Below, in pieces: positions 8,676 through 17,910 of a stretch of DNA of 27,480 bases (its first letter is position 1; each line of letters opens with the position of its first letter). Origin of the DNA: Sperchopsis tessellata. Taxonomy: Eukaryota > Arthropoda > Insecta > Coleoptera > Hydrophilidae. Made by a program: the position numbers and the translations under genes. The stretch is from assembly GCA_033557685.1 (NCBI GenBank), contig JAWQRN010000654.1, forward strand, positions 1 to 27,480. Direction: 5' to 3'. Below the pieces are notes generated by a model. That model was not told the origin of the DNA. It made no database searches and worked only from the letters and a program-made list of their open reading frames with translations.

Positions 8676-9249
8676 TTAGGTTGGTGTATATGAAATGATT
8701 TTTTACTCAATTTATGTTGATACTACTGAGATAATTTTCTAACCTAAATTTTAAGAAGTGTCAAGTAGATCTGTGTTTGTTTTACGTATTTGTATTACAT
8801 TTTTTTTTTAAACGCCACAATTAATAACATTTTTAAATTTTTATTTCCAAAATGTCAACTAATGAGATAAGCATCGTAATTCGTTATAAGTTCAAACTTA
8901 GATACTATGCAGCTGAAGCAACTCGTAATAGTAAAAGTGAACAAGGTGAGACTTCTGTAGGTGAACAAACAGAGCAGCTTTGGTTTAAAAAATTTCGTGA
9001 TGGAGATGAATCACTCGAAAATGAGCCTCATGGAAAGCATCAAACCAAAACTGATAACGAATTTTTGAAGTACTTGGTAGAAGAAGATTCACATCAAACA
9101 TCTCGAGAATTAGCAAACAGAATGCAAGTTTATCATACAACAATATTATGACATCTCCAAGAAGCCATAGATAGAATCAAAAAGTGTAAGAATTCTGTGA
9201 ATTAAATTTTTCCTTATAAAATCCGATATTTCATATGCACCCCACCTAA
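8676..9249 (+). mobile_element. Internally deleted mariner with N-terminal transposase remnant
   Basis: The left end TTAGGTTGGTGTATATGAAA (8676) and the reverse complement of the right end TTTCATATGCACCCCACCTAA (to 9249) are mariner-type inverted repeats. TA follows the right end; the left flank is GA, probably a mutated TA. From 8852 the plus strand is open for 99 codons: KFKLRYYAAEATRNSKSEQG, then VGEQTEQLWFKKFRDGDESL, ENEPHGKHQTKTDNEFLKYL, EEDSHQTSRELANRMQV. This is the HTH DNA-binding half of a SETMAR-type mariner transposase ('W--RF--GD-SLED-PR-GRP', 'NP-QT-RELA--L'). The catalytic half is deleted, leaving about 574 bp, a typical non-autonomous derivative that probably needs a transposase in trans. 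Confidence 0.8.
8852..9151 (+). pseudogene. Mariner transposase N-terminal fragment (HTH domain)
   Basis: The 99-codon frame has no stop until TGA at 9149-9151, where Arg is expected ('STISRHL'; the next bases read HLQEA after the stop). Apart from that one TGA, the N-terminal domain is intact, including the spacer before the second HTH. No DDD catalytic residues remain because the element is internally deleted. Kept as a separate entry because the open frame could be mistaken for a gene. Confidence 0.75.
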
Positions 9250-9559
9250 TAGCATTATACTCAAATCACCCAACTACCAGTGAAAACACATTTTTGAATA
9301 TTTACTGAAATTTGAGAGATAATAACAGTCTCAAAAGAAAAAGATGTAGCACTTGAGCAAACGAGAATGAAGATCTTGATATTTTGATTCATTTTGAAGG
9401 TAACTCATATAAAGAATAAAACTAAAATTAATTTTAAAGTTTTTCCGCACCCCTTGTTTAAACATTTATTTTAAAACAAAGCTTCTCTAAGTAAAATCTG
9501 TATTCTGATAGCTGTATGTGAATAGCCGTTTTGAGATGTTTGACCCTGTAAATAATTTA

Positions 9560-10425
9560 AGAAAATCCTGAAACTAATTTATGTGCTGCATCACATGAAA
9601 CTCCAAACAATTATTCAAGAATTCAAAGAACGTTAAAAAAAATATGAATATAGACCTTACAAATTATTGCCGGTTCAGGATTTTACAGAAGATCAAAAGC
9701 GGAAAAGATTGGAATTTTGCCAGCAAATGCTCCAAAGACTGGAAGAAAACCCTAAGACATCCTATGGACAGATGAGTCATCGTTATCCACATCAGGGATT
9801 CTTAACAGAAACATAGACCTTTGTAGGAGAACAAAAATCAACGAAAAAGAACAGTTGTTCCAATTAAATTGTCTGTTAGAAAATCTATAGTTTGGTGTGG
9901 TATTTTCCTAAATACAATTGTAGGGCCTATATTTTTTTATTATAACTTAACACGGGAAAGATATCTAGAAAAGATTCTTCCAGATATAGGACAGCTTTTG
10001 GATCAACAATTTTCTGCTGAGGAGCTTCATCATAGTTTGGCAACAGGACGGAGCGTCCCCACATAGTGTTTTGGAGGTTGGAGAGCATTTAAATGGTTAA
10101 TATGAATTTTGAATTGATAATGGCACCATTCCATGGCCTCCAAGCAGCTCTGGTATAACACTTTGGATGCATTTTTGAAGGGATTTTTAAGTGACAAAGT
10201 TAATAATAATTTAAACTATAAAAATAAGATTAGGGGAGAAATTTATGAATTAAACTGGGACAACAATAATGCTGTTTCAAACTGCATGCAAAATTTAAGA
10301 AGATATTGTAACAGTTCCCACCTGGAGGAGGCGTTAACTACTTTACCGGGGAAAACTAATGAACAAATACTCATGGAGCGAGTTTGTTCTAAACCATGTG
10401 ATACGTCTAGTGGAAAATAATGATA
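9560..10425 (+). pseudogene. Tc1/Tc3-like transposase relic 2
   Basis: Spread over at least three frames, this has ETPNNYSRIQRTLKK then YRPYKLLPVQDFTEDQKRKR, LEFCQQMLQRLEENP, the first catalytic Asp in ILWTDESSLSTSGILNRN, SIVWCGIFLNTIVGPIFF with LTRERYLEKILPDI, the second Asp in a shifted FQQDGASPHSVLEVGEHLNG, then the WPP block and TLDAFLKGFLSDKVNNN with the C-terminal VSNCMQNLRRYCNSS. All expected blocks of the DDE_3-type transposase are visible from the linker on; the N-terminal HTH is not found. It lies inside the TIR element and could be its original transposase, since its superfamily and TA target agree with those ends. Confidence 0.8.
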
Positions 10426-10647
10426 ATGGGACCCTTGAAGTGTATGAGTAACCTGAAATAGATTCTGTCAGGAAGTGGAAATCGCCGGAGCAAATAAAAT
10501 AATACAAATTAGTCGAAACACGTACAAAAGTAAATGCCACAATCGGAAAGCCAACTGCAATAAACCGGGCACGTGCTGAATATTGAATGTTAGGATGCCA
10601 AGTGGAATAGATGAGAGCTACGACCAGATCGAAAATCGTCGATTAAT
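10426..10647. other. Downstream of transposase relic, nothing recognised
   Basis: No further domain or repeat identified up to the first tandem array. Confidence 0.4.
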
Positions 10648-10735
10648 ACCTGTCATTTTACGATTCAGGGACGAGCCTAGCTCTCTGAATACCATACCAG
10701 TCATTTACGATTCAGGGACGAGCCTAGTCCTCTAG
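10648..10735. repeat. Two tandem copies of a 47-bp unit
   Basis: ACGATTCAGGGACGAGCCTAG (21 nt, without its last base shown in full here: ACGATTCAGGGACGAGCCTA) occurs at 10660-10680 and 10707-10727, preceded in both by CAGTCATTT or CTGTCATTTT. It is GC-richer than its surroundings and lies near the 3' end of the TIR element. Confidence 0.75.
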
Positions 10736-10909
10736 TAACCCTATCAGTGACAATAAAAAAATACACGTTCTTGGCTGCAGGGCAAATGACTTTTCAATTG
10801 CAACAATAAATATAACACCGCTATAAATTACGGAAACAAAAGAATATGACAAAAAACCCTGAAAATAAAATATCTAAAAATATGACAATGACACGACAAG
10901 AAAGGACAA

Positions 10910-11090
10910 CGTAAACTTTAAAAGTACAGTGTACAACGATGTAACAGAAATAAAATATTACAATGATAAATAATAAAAAAAAGGACAATGAAACTTGAAA
11001 ATACAGTTACGAATTAACAGAAATAAAATATTACAATGATAAATAATAAAACAAAGGACAATGAAACTTGAAAATACAGTAACAATGAAA
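10910..11090. repeat. 73-bp tandem array, about 2.5 units
   Basis: AACAGAAATAAAATATTACA starts at 10943 and 11016; GGACAATGAAACTTG starts at 10983 and 11056; a diverged GGACAACGTAAACTT is at 10912. The period is 71-73 bp. It is A-rich and has no coding potential. Confidence 0.75.
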
Positions 11091-11324
11091 CACAAATACA
11101 ATAAAATAAAGCGCGGGTATACACACGCACGTGCCTCAGGGAGGTTATTAAAGAGAGAGAGAAACTACAGGGGGTTAGTATCAATTACACTGGTTGGTTA
11201 AATATATTAAATGCGCGGAACGCTAACTAGATATCTTTCGGCTACTCAACTAAGCTACGCTGAATAAATAAATGAAACAGTCAAGAAGAATTTACAACAA
11301 TTATTATGACGTTATTCTGGAGCA
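11091..11324. other. Unassigned stretch inside the TIR element
   Basis: GC-richer than its surroundings (CACACGCACGTGCCTCAGGG and AATGCGCGGAACGC). No coding or structural feature was recognised. Confidence 0.3.
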
Positions 11325-11540
11325 ATGAATAGACAGATCTCTGTTCGCTTAGTATAAAGCAAATATGGTATGTCTGCTAAGCCTGGCTCGGAATATCCCG
11401 CAGGGGCCCCAAAATGAAGATATTCTGGTTCTAGGATTCGACAGATGTCCGTTCACTTAGTATAAAGCAAATACGGTATGTCTGCTAGGCCTGACTCAGA
11501 ATATCCCGCGGGCAAAAATGAAGAATAAAATAAAATGTAA
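11325..11540. repeat. Two tandem copies of a 108-bp unit
   Basis: CTTAGTATAAAGCAAATA is at about 11347 and 11455; GGTATGTCTGCTA and GAATATCCCGC follow in both. The copies are about 85-90% alike by eye. CCCGCAGGGGCCCC in the first copy is shortened to CCCGCGGG in the second. Confidence 0.75.
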
Positions 11541-11886
11541 ATAAAATAAAATCTAACATATGCAAACTAACCAAGTTCTGAAGGAACTCGAGAAATAAAG
11601 AAAATAAATTGAAATTAGAAAATAACTTTAAATTTAAGCTTGAATATTTAAAATGAAATTGACTAATACAATGAAGTTAGCTCGCATAGATTTCTATCAG
11701 TGTAAAGACTGTTCTAGTGAAATAATGTCGAAGAAGAGACCCCTTTGTCTAACTAGTTCCCAATATTTATGGGTTTTGTCCGGACCGAGCGTATCTGTGA
11801 TTGGGAGAACGGTGTACTCTAACGTCCTGCAAGCTCTCCTCCTCCACATACGCAGCCCCTAAGGAAATATCTCTCTCTCTAAAAAA
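11541..11886. other. 3' part of the TIR element, no gene recognised
   Basis: An open frame at 11653-11862 (69 codons) has no recognisable motif and is probably chance. A short CT tract precedes the terminal repeat. Confidence 0.35.
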
Positions 11887-11932
11887 AATATTATAATAAA
11901 AGAGTTAAGTTAAAATATAGTGAATCACCCTG
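11887..11932 (-). repeat. Right terminal inverted repeat
   Basis: Reverse complement of the left end; ends in GTGAATCACCCTG followed by TA. Confidence 0.7.
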
Positions 11933-11934
11933 TA

Positions 11935-11990
11935 CAACAATGGGTTAATATAAAGTGGCAATTCAACCATTTAGAAGCTGTACACAAAGG
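11935..11990 (-). pseudogene. hAT transposase relic, part upstream of the insertion
   Basis: On the minus strand this ends in ...CCATTGTTG before the TA. Joined to 8180 downward it gives PIVVHQQALCA, the HR-AL block of hAT transposases ('CIIHRQALASK'). Further upstream homology fades into the AT-rich background. Confidence 0.55.
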
Positions 11991-12878
11991 ACATGTGCAG
12001 ACCTTCTATAAAATAATTAATTCCCAACTAGTTTAAAAAACGTTTATTATATATTCAGATTGCAAAAATTGGGAAGGTTGCATATATACCGCGACCTCAG
12101 AATCACACAGTTCAATTACTAGTTTAGAAATCTAAGAATTCAAAGTAGCATTCTTTTTACGTTTATTATAATTATTCCTAAATCAAAATAAATATAAACA
12201 GAATAAAGCTATTTTATTAGATAAGACTTGCATTGCAAAACTAGCGACTCTTCAGTCTAAGGTCATAATAGGTATGCAAAACACAATTGATGCATGACAT
12301 GTATTATATATTTAGGTTGTGAATATGCAAAATAAGAAAGTTAACATTGGCAGAATACCTATGACATTACTGGACTTTTCAAAATGATTACTTTTTAACT
12401 ATGAACAAATAACAAATTATAAATGAAAATGTTTTATCTCATATTAAAATAGTTTTGAGAGCCAATAAGTCATATTACTATTAAATAAACAAAACACAAT
12501 CTAAGGTTTATATAAAAAATATGATAACAGCATTGTGGTTAAAACAACGATTTTAAAAAACTTGATAAGCTTTTATCACAAAATGAATTATTCAAGAAAT
12601 ATTTTTATCAGTTTTTAATCAAACTACTATGATATTGATATTTTGGCATTGATATATAAAAAGAAAACAAAATGAAAAAAAGAAGTATATACGTAACAGT
12701 TTTAAAGGACAAACATGTTTTAAATAATAATAATGATCTTAAGTTTACATATATGTAATATATATCTTGCATATTTTGCACATTTTAACCATTTAAACTT
12801 TTCATTATACGATTATGTAACGAATAATTTTTAAATATTTGTACTTAAACTATGCAGAATTAAAAATTGTTTACTCAC
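11991..12878. other. AT-rich stretch, nothing recognised
   Basis: About 890 bases of very AT-rich sequence with many stops in all frames. No transposon motif or RNA gene was seen. If the exon candidates at 12879 and 18614 belong together, this would be intron or flanking DNA of that gene. Confidence 0.35.
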
Positions 12879-12922
12879 ATCTTGTCCTGCTCCTTTATTC
12901 GCTGTTAGACTTTTATCCTTAT
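12879..12922 (-). CDS. Candidate 44-nt micro-exon (host gene, unidentified)
   Basis: On the minus strand a pyrimidine-rich tract ends in TTTTATTCCAG, followed by 44 nt and a strong donor, GAT|GTGAGTAA. Only one frame is open: two bases, then KDKSLTANKGAGQD, ending in phase 0. Incoming phase 1 agrees with the candidate first exon at 18722-18614, and joining them would read ...ILDNEDKDKSLTANKGAG. The sequence is less AT-rich than its flanks. No domain is recognisable in 14 residues. A chance match to splice consensus is quite possible, and the intron would be about 5.7 kb and contain a whole Tigger relic. Confidence 0.3.
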
Positions 12923-13440
12923 CTGGAATAAAACGAAAAAAGAAAATGAAAAAAAAAAAAACAAATGCAATATCTCTAAAAGAAATCAATTTTGAGAACA
13001 ATGTCTTAGAGGTAAGTGATCTTTGCCTATCTTTTTCATATACATTATATTTTCTAAAGTAAAATCTAAAATACATGAAATACGTGAAATATTTTTCAAA
13101 TGTATATACAATACGTATATACGGTGGATTCGATTGGAGAACAGGATATGCAGCAGCACGCAGTAGTGAATAATGAATAAGAGACTGTTTATTATGTTGT
13201 TGTTGGTGGGCTGGTGTAGTTTTGTGCATTATATTGACATGTCAAACATGTAATTACCATGTAAACTTGACAATAAATATCTATCTATAAAAAAAGCTGT
13301 CTCAAAAGACTGGAACTTAATCAATACAAAGTATAATCAATGAACAATTATATTGTCACGCCTAGTTTAAATGCTCCAACACTCTAGTAAAATATTTACT
13401 GTCCAATAAGTTATCAAAACATAAAAACATTAGTCCTTTG
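12923..13440. other. AT-rich stretch with retroelement-like tail
   Basis: Contains a long A/T tract at about 12931-12965 (the pyrimidine tract of the minus-strand exon candidate). CTTGACAATAAATATCTATC at 13267-13286 resembles a LINE 3' end with a polyadenylation signal and a short simple-repeat tail. No coding motif is attached. Confidence 0.35.
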
Positions 13441-13540
13441 TTTTTGTGTTTTTGTTAGCTAGTGTATCCTGAAGATGAGGTGAGATGCCACGAAACCGGT
13501 TGACTTAATTTTTATAAAATAATTTATAGACACTTGGTGT
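13441..13540 (+). mobile_element. Penelope-like 3' terminal fragment, fourth family
   Basis: Only the motif region remains: TATCCTGAAGATG, AGGTGAGATGCC, ACGAAACCGGTTGACTT, then an AT-rich tail. The CTGAAGATG...CGAAACCGGT arrangement is the common ending of Penelope-like elements in animals. No GIY-YIG coding sequence precedes it. Confidence 0.5.
13469..13501 (+). ncRNA. Hammerhead-like core with canonical CTGAAGA
   Basis: This is the only copy in the window that matches the canonical CUGANGA and GAAA boxes exactly. Self-complementary ACCGGU would form the short stem III, with cleavage expected after U13501. Stem II pairing is poor, which weakens the case. Confidence 0.45.
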
Positions 13541-13738
13541 TTCCTTTCTGAACCTTTACCAATTTGTTAATTAAGTCCATTAATTTTCTAAATACTAAAT
13601 AAATTTGCTTTTGTAAATGCAAATCACAGCTGGTCTGATTTCATCAGTATATACTTTTCATTAAAAAAGATAGGAACCTCTTCAATTTATAATTTCTGAC
13701 TTATTTGGCTAATGTAAATACTATTGAATCAACTAATT
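13541..13738. other. AT-rich, nothing recognised
   Basis: No feature seen between the Penelope-like end and the Tigger relic. Confidence 0.4.
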
Positions 13739-13819
13739 TATAATACACATAACGCGGGTTCGATGATCACGGATTCGTTATAAAGCGGATTGACTTATTT
13801 ACCAAAATTAATTATTTTT

Positions 13820-14050
13820 GAACGTGGGAACTTACTTACTTTAAAATTCTCCGAATTATTTTTTACTACATAAAAATAAAAACAAAATCTTTGACACAAA
13901 GACGAAGTGTAGATTTCTATACTTGTGCGGACGTAGGAACTTCCGAAACACACTCAGTATTACTATGTTTACTGTAAAATTCTGCGAATTATGTATGTAT
14001 TCTTAACATAAAAACAAAATCGGCGACACAAAGACGAAGTGTAAATTTCT
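13820..14050 (+). repeat. Subterminal direct repeats in the Tigger element
   Basis: Two units about 130 bp apart share AAAATTCT-CGAATTA, ACATAAAAA, ACAAAATC, GACACAAAGACGAAGTGTA (13893-13911 and 14025-14043) and ATTTCT. Direct repeats near transposon ends can be transposase binding sites; that role here is inference. Confidence 0.65.
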
Positions 14051-14150
14051 GCTAAGATCCTTCTTATAAATTTTTTTCTTTTTCGGAATCACTTAAAAGG
14101 GGTATGTCTGTGTTCTTCGTGATTATTATTCCATGCACAAACTTTAATAT

Positions 14151-15550
14151 GCCAAAGAGACCGAATAAAATTAATGATGTCGAAAGTCAATAAAAGATAG
14201 CACGTAATGTGCTAAGTTTGGAAACAAAATGTAAAATTATTGAATAAATTTAATCAGGTGTTAGTTTTACATCTGTTATAATTTGACTGAATCGACTGTG
14301 TGAATAATTTAAAGAATACAGACAACTATAAAAAAGCCAATGAAAATGTTACACCATTAACTGCTACTGATGTGTCTTGAACTAAAAGTTTCGTAATTAC
14401 GGAAATGGAAACAATATTGAGTAATTGGATAGACGATTTAAAGCAGCGATCTATTCCCATCAGTTCACAAATTATCATAAACAAAGCATTAAGTCTTTTT
14501 GATCACTTTAAAGCACAACACGACGGCAAAGAAACCTTTAAGGGAAGCTGGAAATTATCCCAAGGAGTTTTGAGATATTATAGAAACAGGTAATTATCCT
14601 GTAAATTTTGTGTTTAACGTGGACGAAATGGCTTTATTTTGGAAGAAGATGCCAACCCGTACTTTTATGTCAATGCAAGAGAAAAGTGCATCAGGATTTA
14701 AAGCTGCAAAGGATAGATTAACGCTTCTATTAGGAGGAAATGCATCAGGTGACTTTAAGTTAAAGCCACTTCTAGATTACCATTCGGAAACACCCAGAGC
14801 AATGCGTGTATACTGCAAACATAATCTACCTGTTATTTGGTGAAGCAACAGTAGAGCATGGGTTAGACAAACAATATTTGTGGATTGATTCAAAACCCAT
14901 TTCTGCCCAGCTGTAAGAAAATATTGTCAGAACATCAGTGATCGTCTTGGTCATCCTACTTATCTCAATTCACTATCTAAAGAATTTCCTGTGGAAGTTG
15001 TATTTTTGCCACCAAATACTCCTTCCATTTTATAGTCCATGGATCAAGGAGCAATTGCAACTTTTATAAAATATGCATTAGAAGAACTTTCAGTCAGCTC
15101 ATGCATGAAACCGATGGAGGAAGCAGAAAAAATATGAAAGAGTGGTGGAAAAATTTTCACATAATGAAGGCCATAAGGAACATTCAAGAACCTTGGAATG
15201 AAGTTAAGCAGCCCTGTACGAAGTGTGTTTGGAAAAAACTTTACAGTGAAATTATTCCTGATATCTCTACACCTGTTAATGATATTATCGGTATTATTAT
15301 TATCGAAGGCGTTGGTGTGGAAGATGTTGAAGAACTGCTACAATCACATGATGAAGCTTTAGCAAATGAGGAACTACAGGAGATGGACCACCATGTTGAT
15401 ATACAGGAAGCAGAGCCTGACCTAACTCAATGTTTGACAATGAAAGTTCTTGAAGAGGCACTTTTGCATTACAATCAATCAATAGAAATATTGGAAGCAG
15501 TTTTTTGTTTATTTCGTATATATATATATATATATAAGATTAAAGATAGG
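14151..15550 (+). pseudogene. Tigger (pogo) transposase relic
   Basis: Begins MPKRPNKINDVES, then SLETKCKIIE (the psq HTH, with stops). The CENP-B-type HTH is at 14405-14550 (LSNWIDDLKQRSIPISSQII and NKALSLFDHF). The DDE domain starts near 14611: FNVDEMALFWKKMPTRTFMS, GFKAAKDRLTLLLGGNASGD, FKLKPLLDYHSETPRA. The second catalytic Asp lies in a shortened DRLGHPTYL (normally DNAPGHPTYL). The third region reads VEVVFLPPNTPSIL, then TAG at 15033-15035 where Gln is usual, then SMDQGAIATF. The C-terminus from 15101 (WWKNFHIMKAIRNIQEPWNE, VWKKLYSEI, DVEELLQSHDEALANEELQE) is open to 15562. Closest in pattern to TIGD1-like proteins. Clearly dead, but all parts are in order. Confidence 0.9.
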
Positions 15551-15705
15551 TTTAAATGTTGAGTTGAATTTAAATTTTATTTGTTTATAAATAAATACAT
15601 ATTTTAAAATCTGTTTTTTTCCTTTAAGTACTGTTAAAAATGCAATGTATTTTATCTCTTTAAAAATTTCCTTATTTAATGCGGATTTTCTTTAACGCGT
15701 ATCAG

Positions 15706-15780
15706 CTAGGAACGCATCCTCCTTAAGCGGGGGTTACCTTTACAGTAATACCACAATTAACGCATAGGATGCGTTCCTAG
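15706..15780. repeat. Palindrome of two Tigger ends
   Basis: The 3' end of the Tigger relic (CTAGGAACGCATCC at 15706-15719) and a second end in opposite orientation (GGATGCGTTCCTAG at 15767-15780) form perfect 14-bp arms, with weaker pairing further in. The second end starts TA|CAGTAATACC at 15741-15752, as a Tigger 5' end should, and is cut after about 38 bases. It could extrude as a hairpin. Confidence 0.75.
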
Positions 15781-16640
15781 AAGACAAAGCTCCAAACAAA
15801 ACAGTTTATTCAGAATGCAACATGAAAACTATGAAACTAAAAAAGTCACAGCTGAGATATTTTTACAAATCATGTCCTAATAGCTACAACAAAAATCATG
15901 ATGTAGCCATTACTGATATTAATGGAAGTGAAATTGCTGATCCCAACATTTCGAGATGACAAATTCAATACGAAATTGGCGTTCCTCAAACTAATCCATT
16001 ACCCATTTTGAGATAACACACATTCAAACATTATAAAACTCAAAAAGTTCATCAATTGTAAATAGGAGATTATCAAAAGATGTAATTGGTATCTAGACAA
16101 GGTCTGACTAGTGGTCTGATGAAAATCCACATCAGATTCTGTACCCGAAATAGTGCAAGGAAGGTATGAATAAAATGATTTGTGAACCTTATTAGGTAAT
16201 CAAATTTTTTATAACATCTATATTGAAAATATAAATGAATAAAACTGTGTAAAAATTATGAAAATAATTTAGAAAGTGTAATAGACAATATACCAGTAAA
16301 TGGAAAGGAACAACTCTTTTTTGAAAAGGATGAGTCATAAGCCTAATCATAAACTAGCGCAAAGTTTTATTGTTAACAGTGCGATATAATAACCAATGGA
16401 TATATCAGATGGCCACCGAGTTCTCCTGACTTAGACTTTTTTGTGCAGATTTGTAAAGAATACAACATTTAAACAATATAATATCTATATGTATTGAGGA
16501 ATGTACACAAATTTTCAAAAATGCTATAGTAAGTGGTAGCATTATTCATATTGCAAGTGCTCGAAGCAGTGTTAGAAGATATAAGTTGTATATAAAACCA
16601 AAGGAAAGCAATTTGAACACCTTCGATAATTTAGTTGTTT
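15781..16640 (+). pseudogene. Tc1-like transposase relic 3
   Basis: The plus strand holds ATSDINGSEIAD-type linker sequence (visible as INGSEIADPNISR), QIQYEIGVPQTNPLPIL then HTFKHYKTQKVHQL, matching 'V-R-FGIP-TTV-RILKKH-FHPYK-QL-HQL'. A degenerate middle (SVIDNIPVNGKEQLFF) precedes GYIRWPPSSPDL-DFFV at about 16397-16445. The C-terminus reads ECTQIFKNAIVSGSIIHIAS and SNLNT, normally 'ALVSGSFVHIASAV' and 'QFEHL'. The catalytic Asp blocks are not readable, so the centre is deleted or eroded. It follows the truncated Tigger end directly and may have inserted there. Confidence 0.65.
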
Positions 16641-17243
16641 TTATTATTTAATTTTATTTAAGGAATCAATTTAAATTGTTCGTTATAACTTCATTCAAAA
16701 TAGTAATACATCGAATTATTTTATTATTGGCTACTAGATTTTTAGTGAGAATAAATGTTAATAAAAATCACTTTACTGAAAAATTATTAGAAAAGTACCC
16801 ATCAAACTATAAAGTAATCAACTCTATTTAATATTACAAAAATTAGTTTTGAGATAGCTATTTAAATAAAAAAGTTACCATAATAAAAACTACTATTTAA
16901 AAAAATCGTGTTTTCCTAGAGAATAACAGACAACAGCAAAATAAAGTGCCATCAATTTTCTCCTTACTAGTATAGTAACATTCCTATACTGGAATCAAAA
17001 TTGGACGACCATGTACTTTTGATTTTAGTTTAGAAGTTGTAGAGAAGATACACATCTTAAACCTTACCATATAATTTTTTAAAGTCATTCTGAAATATGT
17101 AAGATGCAAATAAATAATTCCTTAGTACAGAAAACTGTATATTATTTTTATCGGGATTAGCCGTTGAAATGACTTCTGCACTCATATATTAATTTCAAGC
17201 ATTTTATTAAATTAATTTATGAATGACTATATAACTCCCTTAC
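16641..17243. other. AT-rich stretch, nothing recognised
   Basis: About 600 bases with stops in all frames. AATAAA on the minus strand near 17205 lies just downstream of the exon candidate 17290-17244. Confidence 0.35.
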
Positions 17244-17290
17244 AAACAAGGCACTCAAAGTGCATAGGCCGTAGCTATTGCTGCCATCTC
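17244..17290 (-). CDS. Candidate 47-nt micro-exon (unidentified)
   Basis: On the minus strand, acceptor ATTTGTTTTGCAG, then 47 nt, then donor TTT|GTAAGGG. The only fully open frame is two bases, then DGSNSYGLCTLSALF, again incoming phase 1 and outgoing phase 0, the same as the 12922 candidate. Alternatively, it is a terminal exon reading EMAAIATAYAL then stop, with AATAAA near 17205. It could be an alternative to the 12922 exon in the same transcript. The evidence is splice consensus only; chance is a real possibility. Confidence 0.25.
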
Positions 17291-17756
17291 CTGCAAAACA
17301 AATAACCAGGTATTCTGAACAATTCTCAAAAATAACTAGTGATGAAATTTATTTAGACCATTGTAAAATAAAATCACATAATTAAACTTGAGCATGATAC
17401 ATTATTCAACATCTTCTGCCCATATCTGTATTTCTGTGTATTCTTTTCAAAAACCTTCGAGATAATACCCCTCAAATCATTCAAAATCTTTATATGAAAA
17501 GTGAATTTTCTGAAATTTTAATGTCAAAGCAAGGTATTTTTTCTCAGTGGGAAAGAAAATATAAACTTTTTGCAAAAAACAAATTGCTTAGAATACTGTC
17601 AGCACAATCTTGGATGTTTGTTAAACTGAATAAAAACATAAGTATACTTGCATATTTCTACTATAGTTAGTTAGTTATTCTATATTTAGGGCGTTTGGGC
17701 AATTTACACAGTCTATTTTAAAAAAATTGATAAAATGAGATTTAAATATTAATGCT
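17291..17756. other. AT-rich stretch, nothing recognised
   Basis: No coding or transposon motif seen. Confidence 0.35.
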
Positions 17757-17910
17757 GTATTTTTTTCACGAAATTGTAAATCACAAGGTATACCTTTAAA
17801 TTATCTGCAGCTATAAGTGGAAGTACTACTTGTTTGATTGCAGTTGTATGCAAGGGGCATTCCCAAAGTATATGTTCCATTGTCCCCTTTTGCCCGCAGG
17901 CGTATTTCTG
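17757..17910 (-). pseudogene. Non-LTR retrotransposon C-terminal scrap (RNase H / zinc-knuckle tail)
   Basis: On the minus strand: YACGQKGTMEHILWECPLHT, then TAIKQVVLPLIAADNL. The pattern C-x-G-(3-5)-HIL-ECP is the cysteine/histidine tail after the reverse transcriptase and RNase H of R1/I-group LINEs ('CP-CG----T-EHIL-ECP'). The first Cys of the pair is lost (Tyr-Ala-Cys). About 50 codons remain, one frame broken only near the end. No reverse transcriptase is attached upstream. Confidence 0.65.

Larger units (their letters stand above)
8183..11932 (+). mobile_element. 3.75 kb TIR transposon inserted in a hAT relic
   Basis: The two ends are CAGGGTGATTCAC (8183-8195) and its exact reverse complement (11920-11932), each flanked by TA (8181-8182 and 11933-11934). 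Similarity continues imperfectly for about 45 bp (A/T-ATATTT, then TTAACTCTT-TATTATAA). TA duplication and the CAGGGTG end suit the Tc1/mariner superfamily. Joining the flanks across the TA restores continuous hAT sequence (minus strand, PIVVHQQALCA), which supports real element boundaries. Inside lie a deleted mariner (8676-9249), a Tc1/Tc3-like transposase relic (about 9560-10425) and three tandem arrays (10648-11540). The size is large for this superfamily, consistent with nested insertions and array growth. Confidence 0.75.
13740..15745 (+). mobile_element. Tigger/pogo-like DNA transposon, nearly full length, decayed
   Basis: The 5' end has ATAACGCGGGTTCGATGATC and GGATTCGTTATAAAGCGGAT, typical of Tigger ends; the terminal CAG is lost. 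The 3' end has ATGCGGATTTTCTTTAACGCG, AGGAACGCATCC, TTAAGCGGGGGTTACC, then TTTACAGTA. The roughly 2.0 kb size fits the family. Between the ends lies a single transposase coding region (14151-15550) with stops and frameshifts. Two subterminal direct repeats follow the 5' end (13820-13920 and 13929-14050). Insertion at TA is expected for the family; the left TA is at 13741 or nearby, and the right end is fused to another Tigger end. Confidence 0.85.

Noticed and set aside
12831..13229. 132-codon minus-strand frame
   Set aside because: Most of it is a poly-A/T tract and AT-biased sequence. Only the 44-nt segment bounded by splice signals looks coding, and that is listed separately.
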